Of a stretch of DNA of 64,000 nt, positions 51,316-59,282 are shown piece after piece (within the stretch, counting starts at the first letter, position 1; each line of letters begins with the position of its first letter). The translations under genes and the position numbers were made by a program. Origin of the DNA: Paenibacillus castaneae (lineage in GTDB: Bacteria > Bacillota > Bacilli > Paenibacillales > Paenibacillaceae); the NCBI RefSeq assembly GCF_002884445.1, contig NZ_KZ614144.1, forward strand, positions 1,406,202 through 1,470,201, written 5' to 3'. The notes under the pieces are model-generated. The model was not told the DNA's origin and did not search any database. It saw nothing but the letters and a program-made list of their open reading frames with translations.

Positions 51316-52308
51316 TTAGCTTTCATTAGCGAGAAAAGGTAAAGGATTAACAGCGACCTTCTTTTGATAAATTTGAAAATGCAAATGAGGGCCCGTGCTT
51401 CTGCCGCTTGAGCCCAGCAACCCGATTTTCTCACCGCGGACGACAAGATCGCCTTCCTTAGCCATACTTTGTTTCAAGTGCATGTATTCGCTTTGCAATC
51501 CCCCTAAATGATCAATAATAATATAATTGCCAAGGGATTTATCAAACCCTGTTTCTGACACTACGCCGTCTGCTGCACTAAATACGGGGTCGCCAAGCAT
51601 GCCTATTATATCAATGCCTGCATGGAAGGTCATTCGGCCAGTGAAAGGATCACTGCGGTAACCAAATCCTGAAGTAATAGATATGGTTTTGGTTGGCCAG
51701 CCTGAAGGATAAGCGTCCACCATCATTCGTCTCTCTTGCGCATGCTGAAGTGTAAGCGCCATGGATTGTTCCATGCTGTCTACCATGACATTTAATAATT
51801 GCAAGTCAAGATCGGTTTGCTGGGAGATTGCAGCTATTTGCTTCATCTTATAATTGCTGGTGCCGGAGCTGGATAGCTTCGCAATAGCTGGTATTCGTGA
51901 GGTTGATAGCTTCTGTTCCGTGCTGCTTGATGAAGGAATGGAGCTTCCGTACTTTTCAATAAACTGCTTAAGCCTAAGCTCCAGCTCATGCAGCTCGTCA
52001 ACCTTACTGTTCAGCTCTTGCGCTTGGCGCGACAGCCCAAGTATATCCTGCTGCAAGGAATCGATAACTTCATCCTTTTCGGATACCGTATGTGCAAGGA
52101 GAGCATCCTGCCTCGATAATTGCTCCTCCAAATTCCGCAGCTCATAAGCTGATTTCAATAGCAAACCTCCAAAACAGCCCGAAACCGCGAGAATTGCTAT
52201 TGTAGGAACGGCAAATACCGATCGCTTCGTTACATGAAATTGCTTAACGGTTTTGTCAGCGCCGCGCATCACCACAAAAGACCATGTAGGCTTTCGCGCT
52301 CGTCTCAA
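51316..52308 (-). CDS. Membrane-anchored M23 (LytM-type) peptidoglycan endopeptidase
   Basis: About 330 residues. An N-terminal basic segment and one transmembrane helix (FAVPTIAILAVSGCFGGLLL), then a coiled coil (LRNLEEQLSRQDALLAHTVS, SKVDELHELELRLKQFIEKY) and a C-terminal M23 domain with Zn ligands in HAGIDIIG (H-x3-D) and HLHFQIY (HXH), plus GYRSDPFTGRMTF. It faces the wall and cleaves peptide cross-bridges. The start TTG 52308 with GGGGAAA is preferred to TTG 52329. It is the first gene of the pair with the bactofilin, 31 bases apart. Confidence 0.92.
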   Translation of the reverse strand: MRRARKPTWSFVVMRGADKTVKQFHVTKRSVFAVPTIAILAVSGCFGGLLLKSAYELRNLEEQLSRQDALLAHTVSEKDEVIDSLQQDILGLSRQAQELNSKVDELHELELRLKQFIEKYGSSIPSSSSTEQKLSTSRIPAIAKLSSSGTSNYKMKQIAAISQQTDLDLQLLNVMVDSMEQSMALTLQHAQERRMMVDAYPSGWPTKTISITSGFGYRSDPFTGRMTFHAGIDIIGMLGDPVFSAADGVVSETGFDKSLGNYIIIDHLGGLQSEYMHLKQSMAKEGDLVVRGEKIGLLGSSGRSTGPHLHFQIYQKKVAVNPLPFLANES

Positions 52309-52404
52309 ATGATTTCCCCTTTCTGCCAAGATACGAGAAAAGTGAATCAGAACGTTCTATTGCTATTTATTCTTAGCAGTCTTAAAACATGCCAATAATG
52401 AATC

Positions 52405-52458
52405 GAAAAAAGAAGAAAGACTGCCCATGCCGCAAAAGTTAAGCGGATGGACAGTCTT
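52405..52458 (-). terminator. Terminator after the Wzy-like gene
   Basis: AAGACTGcCC (52417-52426) and GGaCAGTCTT (52449-52458) form the stem with inner pairing; on the minus strand it is followed by TCTTCTTTTTT. Confidence 0.85.
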
Positions 52459-52472
52459 ATGAAAGGGTTTAA

Positions 52473-54734
52473 TTATTGGGTTGAAGCTATCTCAAGCTGA
52501 GAGATAGCTTCATTTATCGCTTCTGTGAAGGCGAAAGCTCGACCTTGCTGCTGTTCAGGAGGAAGAGAAGCAAGCTGATCCATTCTCCGCTGAATTTCAC
52601 TAGAAAGTTGGTCAACACGTTCCTTGTATTGACTCGCAGCAGCGGTATCGTTTGCCGCTAGAGCGTTCTTGCTGGCTGTTACATAGGAGGTGATAACAGC
52701 TTCATAGATATTAATATCCCATGGGAATTTGCTTAAACCTTCCTCAAGCATTGCGATTGATTGTTCCAATTGTCCTTTTTCCTGAAGCAGACGGTAGTTT
52801 GTCATAATAATAATACGATTATACGGATCATATTTCTGAGCAAGCTTTAGTGTAGCTAAAGCTTCGTCCAGCATATCAAATTCATCTATTTGCCTATAAC
52901 CCTGCTCAAGCCAATTCGCTTTCGTTAGTGAAAAATCAGTATGTTTAGGAGAGATTGCAATAGCTTTATTGATTAATATAAGAAGCTCGCTTAAAGATGT
53001 TTGCTGTTGAACCGCTAAACTAAAAGCTTTATTGTATTTCTGGATAGCGGTGTTTTCACGTATAGCTGTCACTAGCAACACGATAGAGAGCAAGCCTATT
53101 GCAGCAGGATAGATGATCTTTTGCCAGCTTTTCTTCGTTTTATTAGTCAAGCTCTCGATCATAAGCTTGCTGCTATAGGGTGCCAGCATGCAGCCAAGAG
53201 ATACAAAGACGATTGCGCTTATAAAGATAAAGCTCATATCGAAATCAAGCGCGCTGTGCATTAAGAGCGTTAACGACATAATAAAAAAGATGAAATGACT
53301 GCCTCGCAGCTCTGGAAAACGGATAAATGAGCGAATGTATAAATAATAAACAAATCCAATGAGTCCAACTAAAGCGATTAGGCCAATCCAGCCAGACTCC
53401 ACCAGAACCTGGACAAAATAACTGTGTGCTTGTCTGCTCCAATAAGGGTTGTTCTGGTATTGCTCGAACATAGCTTGCCAAGCTCCACCGCCCCCACCAA
53501 GCAGGGGATAATCCTCTGCTACGCGGAGACCATCTTTATAGAAAGTGAGACGTTCTAACACGCTATGCTGCTGAAAATTAATGTTTTCAAAGCGAACAGC
53601 AATCTTATCGGGGAGCAGTCCACGCACTGCGCTGCTGCTCGTGAGAGCGCCAATGGCGGCTCCAGTAAAGACGATGATAGCTCCAGGAACGGCAGCGAAG
53701 GACCATTTGCGGGCTGCAAGCTTGTTCATCTTCGCTTCTACGTGGACATTAACCTTATAATGGTAGAGCATGATAAGTCCAGTTGTGATGGCCATTCCCA
53801 ATAGAAGCAAGCCCCAGCTTTGCAAAGGCAGAGAGCTGAATAGTGAAATAGGGGTTTGTGCTTTCTCTTCATTAGGTTGTACGAGCTTTGAAATTGCTTC
53901 TGTAATAGTGGTTAGCTTGCCTAAAATACTCATTGAAACGACAACGGATAATACGAGAAATAGTAAATAATTAATTTGTTTCGTTAAACGTAGAAATGGA
54001 ATAAGAATAAGCACCATAATCGGAATAATGACTACAGCTCCGCGTGAATAGGTAAGCATGAACGAAATCCATATCGGAACCAGCATAGCTGCATGAATGA
54101 TCCGTGCGGACGGTCTGATGCAATGCACAGCGTAGTAGATACTAACTAAAAATAATGCAGCTAAAAACCCAGCATAAGTATTCGAATATTGAAATACGGC
54201 TGCTAGCCGATAACCATCGTGTGCAAGCCATAAAGCATCTCTATAATACATTTGACCGAATAGATTCAATAAACCAAACAGCACGATGCTATAAGAAGTA
54301 AGCATTAACGCATACTCAATCACTTTGCGATTGAGCTTGGACTCTGCAAAATACATACCGCTTATGAATAGAGCAGAGAGCAGAAATAATATCAGTGCCA
54401 TAAAGACGGCGTAGTACTTCGACACGGCTTGAAAAGAAGACAGCCAATAAAGAAGCGGAAGTATAAGGACACCAATCGACAAAATACTTCGATAGCTATT
54501 GAGCTGCCAGCTTCGGGATATAAAAGCAGCAGTTAGCAGGAGGAGAATGAAACCATAAATCATGGCACCATAAAGAGCAGAATCAAATCCCAGCTCATAC
54601 CCGTTAAACAACCCTCTATCATAAGGAAAGATGATAAGAAATAGGGCTATCGCAATCGTACCGATCCACTTTAAAAACGGTGGATTTGACGTTAAAGCAT
54701 TCGTTTTATTCATTGTTTTTTTTCGTGCGCTCAT
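52473..54734 (-). CDS. O-antigen ligase/polymerase-like membrane protein with TPRs
   Basis: A 753-residue protein. Residues 20-560 contain about 12 membrane helices; the Wzy_C/WaaL core is visible around SYFVQVLVESGWIGLIALVG, with the His in RQAHSYFVQVL, and a long external loop at about 350-430 (GALTSSSAVRGLLPDK to LGGGGGAWQAMFEQ). The C-terminal 190 residues are helical, with TPR-like units (NKAIAISPKHTDFSLTKAN, LDEALATLKLAQKYDPYNR, LEQSIAMLEEGLSKFPWD). It probably polymerises or attaches surface polysaccharide made by genes to the right, though it is transcribed the other way and its codon use looks like the rest of the chromosome. GAGGAGT precedes the ATG. Confidence 0.85.
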   Translation of the reverse strand: MSARKKTMNKTNALTSNPPFLKWIGTIAIALFLIIFPYDRGLFNGYELGFDSALYGAMIYGFILLLLTAAFISRSWQLNSYRSILSIGVLILPLLYWLSSFQAVSKYYAVFMALILFLLSALFISGMYFAESKLNRKVIEYALMLTSYSIVLFGLLNLFGQMYYRDALWLAHDGYRLAAVFQYSNTYAGFLAALFLVSIYYAVHCIRPSARIIHAAMLVPIWISFMLTYSRGAVVIIPIMVLILIPFLRLTKQINYLLFLVLSVVVSMSILGKLTTITEAISKLVQPNEEKAQTPISLFSSLPLQSWGLLLLGMAITTGLIMLYHYKVNVHVEAKMNKLAARKWSFAAVPGAIIVFTGAAIGALTSSSAVRGLLPDKIAVRFENINFQQHSVLERLTFYKDGLRVAEDYPLLGGGGGAWQAMFEQYQNNPYWSRQAHSYFVQVLVESGWIGLIALVGLIGFVYYLYIRSFIRFPELRGSHFIFFIMSLTLLMHSALDFDMSFIFISAIVFVSLGCMLAPYSSKLMIESLTNKTKKSWQKIIYPAAIGLLSIVLLVTAIRENTAIQKYNKAFSLAVQQQTSLSELLILINKAIAISPKHTDFSLTKANWLEQGYRQIDEFDMLDEALATLKLAQKYDPYNRIIIMTNYRLLQEKGQLEQSIAMLEEGLSKFPWDINIYEAVITSYVTASKNALAANDTAAASQYKERVDQLSSEIQRRMDQLASLPPEQQQGRAFAFTEAINEAISQLEIASTQ

Positions 54735-55080
54735 TCGTATGTACTCCTCATCGCTATTTATATAATCAGTATGTAGTTAGGTATCTTCTCTGTGTATTTT
54801 AGCAAAAGAGGGAATAGATTACTATATTAGAAGGAGTGATTTGTATGAAGTTTACATATTTGTTGGATTAGAGTTTTGGCAATAACGTACACAAACATCA
54901 ATATTTCAACAATTTGTTCAGTAATGGAGGGAGAATAAGGTATTATTATGGAAGGAAGTTTGGTAAGATAACGAAGGTAGAGTGACGAAAATATTGGAGT
55001 TAAACTTAATTATTTTATACTGGAAATAAGAATGATTTTAATATTCTTTCAATAGAAGATACATACGGAGGGAAACTAAT
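54735..55080 (+). promoter_or_regulatory. AT-rich leader of the polysaccharide cluster
   Basis: No protein-coding gene is supported. A candidate promoter is TTGGAG (54994-54999), 16-base spacer, TATACT (55016-55021). Upstream lie two SD-preceded micro-ORFs (54845-54871, 8 codons; 54948-54971, 7 codons). Base composition turns visibly AT-rich from about 54.78 kb. Confidence 0.45.
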
Positions 55081-56010
55081 ATGAATATAATAGTCACTGG
55101 TGGAGCTGGGTTTATTGGTTCTCATATCGTTGATTTACTAGTTGAAAATAACCATTCTGTGATGATAATTGATGATTTATCAACTGGAGAAATCAGTAAT
55201 ATCAATCAGAAAGCTACATTCATTAATAAAGATATTCTAGATAATCTTGAATATGAATTTAAAGAATTTAGACCGGATTATGTTATCCATCATGCGGCAC
55301 AAGTCGATGTAAATTCTTCAATGATAGACCCTATATCAGATTCTAAATCAAATATAGTAGGTACTATTAATTTATTGAATCATTGTGTTAAATATAATAC
55401 AAAAAAGATAGTATATGCTTCCTCTGCTGCTATCTATGGAGTGCCTGAATATTTAAGTATAGATGAGAAACATCCAATTACCCCACTATCTTGTTACGGC
55501 ATATCTAAGTTCACACCAGAACAATATATTAAAACATATTCTACTTTGTATGATTTTGATTATACAATACTAAGATATTCGAATGTATATGGTGAGAGGC
55601 AGAGTTCTAAAGGTGAGGGAGGAGTAGTTTCTATTTTTTTGAATAAATTACTGTCAGGTGAGGTTCCAGTCATTCATGGTGACGGTGAACAAACTAGAGA
55701 TTTTATTTATGTTAAAGATGTTGCGAGAGCAAATTATAGTGCGCTCTTTCTTGGTAGTAAAAAAACGTGTAATATTTCGACAAATACAAGAATAAGTATC
55801 AAAGCTCTTTATGCTATGTTAACAGAATCTATGGGGATTAAAAAAATAGAACCAATAAGTACAACTAGTAGAGTTGGTGATATTTTACATAGTGTTCTTG
55901 ACAATAAATTAGCATTTCATGAACTAGATTGGTCGCCTAAATACTCAGTAGAGCAAGGCATTGAAGAAATTGTTAAATATTATAAAAGGAATGTTTCTGT
56001 TAATTTATAG
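55081..56010 (+). CDS. NAD-dependent nucleotide-sugar epimerase/dehydratase
   Basis: A 309-residue extended SDR. NIIVTGGAGFIGSHIVDLL is the cofactor site, HHAAQVDVNSS follows, and the catalytic triad elements are ASSAAIYG (Ser) and YGISK (Tyr-x3-Lys). It resembles UDP-glucose 4-epimerases and related UDP-sugar enzymes. GGAGGG lies nine bases before the ATG. It is the first gene of the plus-strand, AT-rich cluster and supplies an activated sugar for the glycosyltransferases downstream. Exact sugar unknown. Confidence 0.9.
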   Translation: MNIIVTGGAGFIGSHIVDLLVENNHSVMIIDDLSTGEISNINQKATFINKDILDNLEYEFKEFRPDYVIHHAAQVDVNSSMIDPISDSKSNIVGTINLLNHCVKYNTKKIVYASSAAIYGVPEYLSIDEKHPITPLSCYGISKFTPEQYIKTYSTLYDFDYTILRYSNVYGERQSSKGEGGVVSIFLNKLLSGEVPVIHGDGEQTRDFIYVKDVARANYSALFLGSKKTCNISTNTRISIKALYAMLTESMGIKKIEPISTTSRVGDILHSVLDNKLAFHELDWSPKYSVEQGIEEIVKYYKRNVSVNL

Positions 56011-56033
56011 AACGAAATTGGATGGTTGATAAA

Positions 56034-56816
56034 ATGAAAAACATAAAAACTACGATTAGATTAATATTCGAACTTTCTAAAAACGATTTTAAAGTTCGTT
56101 ATGCAGCTTCATATCTAGGAATCGTTTGGGGAATAGCAAATCCATTAATAACCTTATTAGTGTATTGGTTTGTTTTTGAAATTGGTTTTAGATCTGGTGC
56201 TAGACCGGATGGCACCCCATTTATCGTATGGCTTGCTTGTGGAATGGTTATGTGGTTTTTGGTTTCTGAAAGTGTTTCTACTTCAAGTAATAGTTTCTTG
56301 GAATATAGTTATCTTGTGAAAAAGGTATCGTTTAGAATAGGCATTCTACCCATTGTAAAGATAATTTCTTCATTGTATAACCACATTATTTTCTTAATTA
56401 TTTTAGGTGTTATTTTATTAACAAATGGAGTTAAACCGGATATTACTAATATTCAATTTTTATATTATCTGTTTTGTAGTATTTATTTATTAACGGGTAT
56501 AGGATTAATTACTTCTTCACTGGTAGTCTTTATTAGAGATATTGGTCAATTGGTGGGGATTGCAGTTCAGATTGGATTTTGGTTAATTCCAATTGTATGG
56601 TCATCTGAAATAATACCAGATAAATACATTTATTTGTTCAAGTTAAATCCCGTTTATTACCTTGTAGAGGGTTATCGAGATACATTTATAGAAAATGTTT
56701 GGTTTTGGCACAGATATAACCAATCGTTCTATTTTTGGTGCATTTCTACGATAATATTATTTATTGGTTATAAGCTATTTAAAAGGCTGAAACCACATTT
56801 TGCAGATGTTTTATAG
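56034..56816 (+). CDS. Polysaccharide ABC exporter permease (Wzm/TagG-like)
   Basis: About 260 residues, ABC-2 type, with six membrane helices (SYLGIVWGIANPLITLLVYW; LIPIVWSSEIIPDKY and LNPVYYLVEGYRD). The motif pattern matches Wzm, TagG and related exporters of undecaprenyl-linked polymers. ATG 56034 has GGATGG eight bases upstream; ATG 56022 lacks an SD. The gene ends one base or so before the exporter ATPase gene region and forms its membrane partner. Confidence 0.92.
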   Translation: MKNIKTTIRLIFELSKNDFKVRYAASYLGIVWGIANPLITLLVYWFVFEIGFRSGARPDGTPFIVWLACGMVMWFLVSESVSTSSNSFLEYSYLVKKVSFRIGILPIVKIISSLYNHIIFLIILGVILLTNGVKPDITNIQFLYYLFCSIYLLTGIGLITSSLVVFIRDIGQLVGIAVQIGFWLIPIVWSSEIIPDKYIYLFKLNPVYYLVEGYRDTFIENVWFWHRYNQSFYFWCISTIILFIGYKLFKRLKPHFADVL

Positions 56817-56827
56817 TGGAGGATATA

Positions 56828-58099
56828 ATGAGCGAGATATCAATTCAATTAAATAATATTTCTAAAAAGTATAAATTGTATTCAAAACCTATTGACCGAG
56901 TTCAGGAATCAATTTTAGGGAAAAAGAAACACGTTGAATTTATTGCGCTAAAGGATGTTTCTCTTAGTATTAAAAAAGGTGAGACCTTAGGTATTATTGG
57001 AGAGAATGGCTCAGGGAAATCAACTTTATTGAAAATTATCTCGGGAGTGTTAACTGAAAGCTCAGGGACTAAGAAAGTAGAAGGACATGTTGCAGCTCTC
57101 TTGGAGCTAGGAACGGGATTTAACATGGAGTATACAGGTTATGAAAACATCTTTCTTAATGGTACAATGCGTGGATTTACTAAAGACCAAATGAATGAGA
57201 AATTAAAACAGATCATTGATTTTGCTGATATTGGTGATTTTATTAATAGACCAGTTAAAACCTATTCTAGTGGGATGTTTGCGAGATTAGCTTTTTCCGT
57301 TATGATCAGCTTTAAACCGGAGATATTGATTGTAGATGAGGCATTATCTGTGGGAGACGTATTCTTTCAGCAAAAATGTAATCGATATATGAAAGAGAAT
57401 ATGGATGATGTTACAAAAATACTAGTATCACATGATCTTTCTTCTATTGCAAGTATGGCTGATAATGTACTCGTCCTCTCAAGGGGTGAGGTTGTATTTT
57501 ACGGTGAACCGCTAAAGGCAATTGAATTTTATACTAAAAGGGTACATTCAAAAGTTTTCCAAAGCAACAGTGAATTGAATTCAGATGATCTTATTCAGAT
57601 TACTGCCAGTATAGACGATACTAATTGGACTGCAATTGACAAGGAAGCTTTAGGAGGAGCAGGAGAAGTAGTAATTAAGTCTATTAAATTCATGGTAAAT
57701 GGCGAAGAATATAAAGGATACGTTACAAAAGAATCTATAGTAGAAATAAATATGCGAATAGCCTGTTTTAAAGAAACAACTGAATTAATTTTCGGATATT
57801 TAGTTAATGATAAATACGGAAACGCCATATTCGGCGAAAATACATTGAGTTCTAATCTTAAAGTAGGCAAAATAGAGGCCAATAAAGAATATCTGGTTAA
57901 GATGTATCTTAATTGGCCAGAGATTCAAGAGAATGATTATTTCATAACTCTTGGTATTGGTGAAGGGTTTCATGAATTACAGCACACGATTCAATGCTGG
58001 GCACATAATATCATTCAAGTTAAGAATATTACTACTGAAACTGTTCACGCAATTTTTAATAATAAAATCAAGGAAATTAGTATTGAGAAAATTAAATAA
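56828..58099 (+). CDS. Polysaccharide ABC exporter ATPase with C-terminal Wzt domain
   Basis: A 423-residue protein. Residues 1-235 are the ATPase: GENGSGKSTL, YSSGMFARLAF signature, ILIVDEALSVGD and SHDLSS. The extra 190 residues match the Wzt C-terminal beta-sandwich (VVIKSIKFMVNGEEY, KESIVEINMRIACF, LIFGYLVNDKYGNAIFGENT, YLVKMYLNWPEIQENDYFITL, CWAHN). In E. coli O8/O9a Wzt this domain binds the modified non-reducing end of the glycan, so export depends on a cap. ATG 56828 with GGAGGAT is the start, 11 bases after the permease stop. A methyltransferase gene follows directly. Confidence 0.93.
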   Translation: MSEISIQLNNISKKYKLYSKPIDRVQESILGKKKHVEFIALKDVSLSIKKGETLGIIGENGSGKSTLLKIISGVLTESSGTKKVEGHVAALLELGTGFNMEYTGYENIFLNGTMRGFTKDQMNEKLKQIIDFADIGDFINRPVKTYSSGMFARLAFSVMISFKPEILIVDEALSVGDVFFQQKCNRYMKENMDDVTKILVSHDLSSIASMADNVLVLSRGEVVFYGEPLKAIEFYTKRVHSKVFQSNSELNSDDLIQITASIDDTNWTAIDKEALGGAGEVVIKSIKFMVNGEEYKGYVTKESIVEINMRIACFKETTELIFGYLVNDKYGNAIFGENTLSSNLKVGKIEANKEYLVKMYLNWPEIQENDYFITLGIGEGFHELQHTIQCWAHNIIQVKNITTETVHAIFNNKIKEISIEKIK

Positions 58100-58127
58100 T
58101 TATAAGTGATTATGGAGATGATTCAAG

Positions 58128-59267
58128 TTGTCAAAATGGCGAATTAAAAATCCGATATTTGAGTCTGATCAATTAAATAGTAAATTACGTGTTGCCCCTT
58201 GGGAAGGACATCGTAAATTTGCATATGATTTTGTTGAATATTTAAAGCCGGTCCGAATTGTAGAACTAGGCAGTCACTATGGCTGCTCATTGTTTTCGTT
58301 TGCGCAATCAATAAAAGACCACAAATTAGAAACTGAGTTATATGCAGTAGATACTTGGGGTGGTGATGAGCAAGCCGGTTACTATGGCGAAGAGGTAATA
58401 GGACTTGTGAGTGAGACGGTATCTAAATACTTTAATGATATTAATGTTAACTTACTTCGAAAAACGTTTGATGATGCTTTATCTGATTTTGATGATGATT
58501 CTGTTGATATTATTCATATTGATGGTCTTCATACGTATGAGGCGGTCAAACATGACTTTACTACTTGGTTACCTAAGCTTAATAGAAATGGAATAATATT
58601 ATTTCATGACGTACATAGCCCATTAGAATATGGATCGAATCAATTTTGGCAGGAGATTAAGAGCCTCTACCCCCATTATGAATTTACACATAGTTGGGGA
58701 CTAGGAATGTTATTTCCAAAAGGTAGAGACATATATGAAAAATTAGAACATGAAAACTTTAAAGATATCGCTTTAATATATGAATATAAAGCACTATTTG
58801 AGTTTGAGAAAATTAAGAACAATGACCTGTCCGATATGGTGAAGGATCGAGATGAGCTTATTACCAAAAACGAAAAGAATATTTCAAATCTTAATAATAC
58901 CATAATTGATATTGAAAAATTAGTTAGTGAAAAAGATATTGCTTTAAAAGCAACGGAGAGATTAGTAGTCGAACGGGATGTTGCATTAAAAGCAACGGAG
59001 AGATTAGTAGACGATCGAGATGTTGCATTAAAAGCAACGGAAAAATTAGTCATTGAAAGAGATATTGCACTAGCAGCTGTGGAAAAATTGGTAATAGAAA
59101 GAGATGAAGAGTTAGAAAAAGTTAATTCGCGTTTAAGTGCTGAACTCGAGAAATTAAGTTATTTAGAAAATGAGTTGAATAAATTGAATGCTAAGAATAC
59201 AGAACAATGTGAATTGATTAATTATTATAAATCCAAAAAAATTATTATTAATTTTAAAAAGAAGTAG
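58128..59267 (+). CDS. Class I methyltransferase with repeat-rich helical tail
   Basis: A 379-residue protein. Residues 1-215 are a SAM-dependent methyltransferase of the MT_24 type: VELGSHYGCSLFSFA (SAM site, about 43-57), YAVDTWGGDEQAG, DIIHIDGLHTYEAVKHDF, GIILFHDVHSPLEYG. Residues 230-345 are a continuous helix predicted from charged repeats, including at least four 14-residue units (RLVVERDVALKATE type) encoded by a 42-base tandem repeat. The start is TTG 58128 with GGAG about 11 bases upstream; no ATG fits better. Placed right after the Wzt-type ATPase, it may cap the polysaccharide chain. Confidence 0.85.
   Translation: MSKWRIKNPIFESDQLNSKLRVAPWEGHRKFAYDFVEYLKPVRIVELGSHYGCSLFSFAQSIKDHKLETELYAVDTWGGDEQAGYYGEEVIGLVSETVSKYFNDINVNLLRKTFDDALSDFDDDSVDIIHIDGLHTYEAVKHDFTTWLPKLNRNGIILFHDVHSPLEYGSNQFWQEIKSLYPHYEFTHSWGLGMLFPKGRDIYEKLEHENFKDIALIYEYKALFEFEKIKNNDLSDMVKDRDELITKNEKNISNLNNTIIDIEKLVSEKDIALKATERLVVERDVALKATERLVDDRDVALKATEKLVIERDIALAAVEKLVIERDEELEKVNSRLSAELEKLSYLENELNKLNAKNTEQCELINYYKSKKIIINFKKK
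58946..59113 (+). repeat. 42-bp tandem repeat inside the methyltransferase gene
   Basis: The block AGCAACGGAGAGATTAGTAG recurs at 58949, 58991 and, diverged, 59033, exactly 42 bases apart, with a further degenerate unit on each side. Each unit encodes 14 residues with an invariant Arg/Lys-Asp pair. Copy number could vary by slippage or recombination. Confidence 0.85.
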
Positions 59268-59282
59268 ATAACTAGGAGTGTA

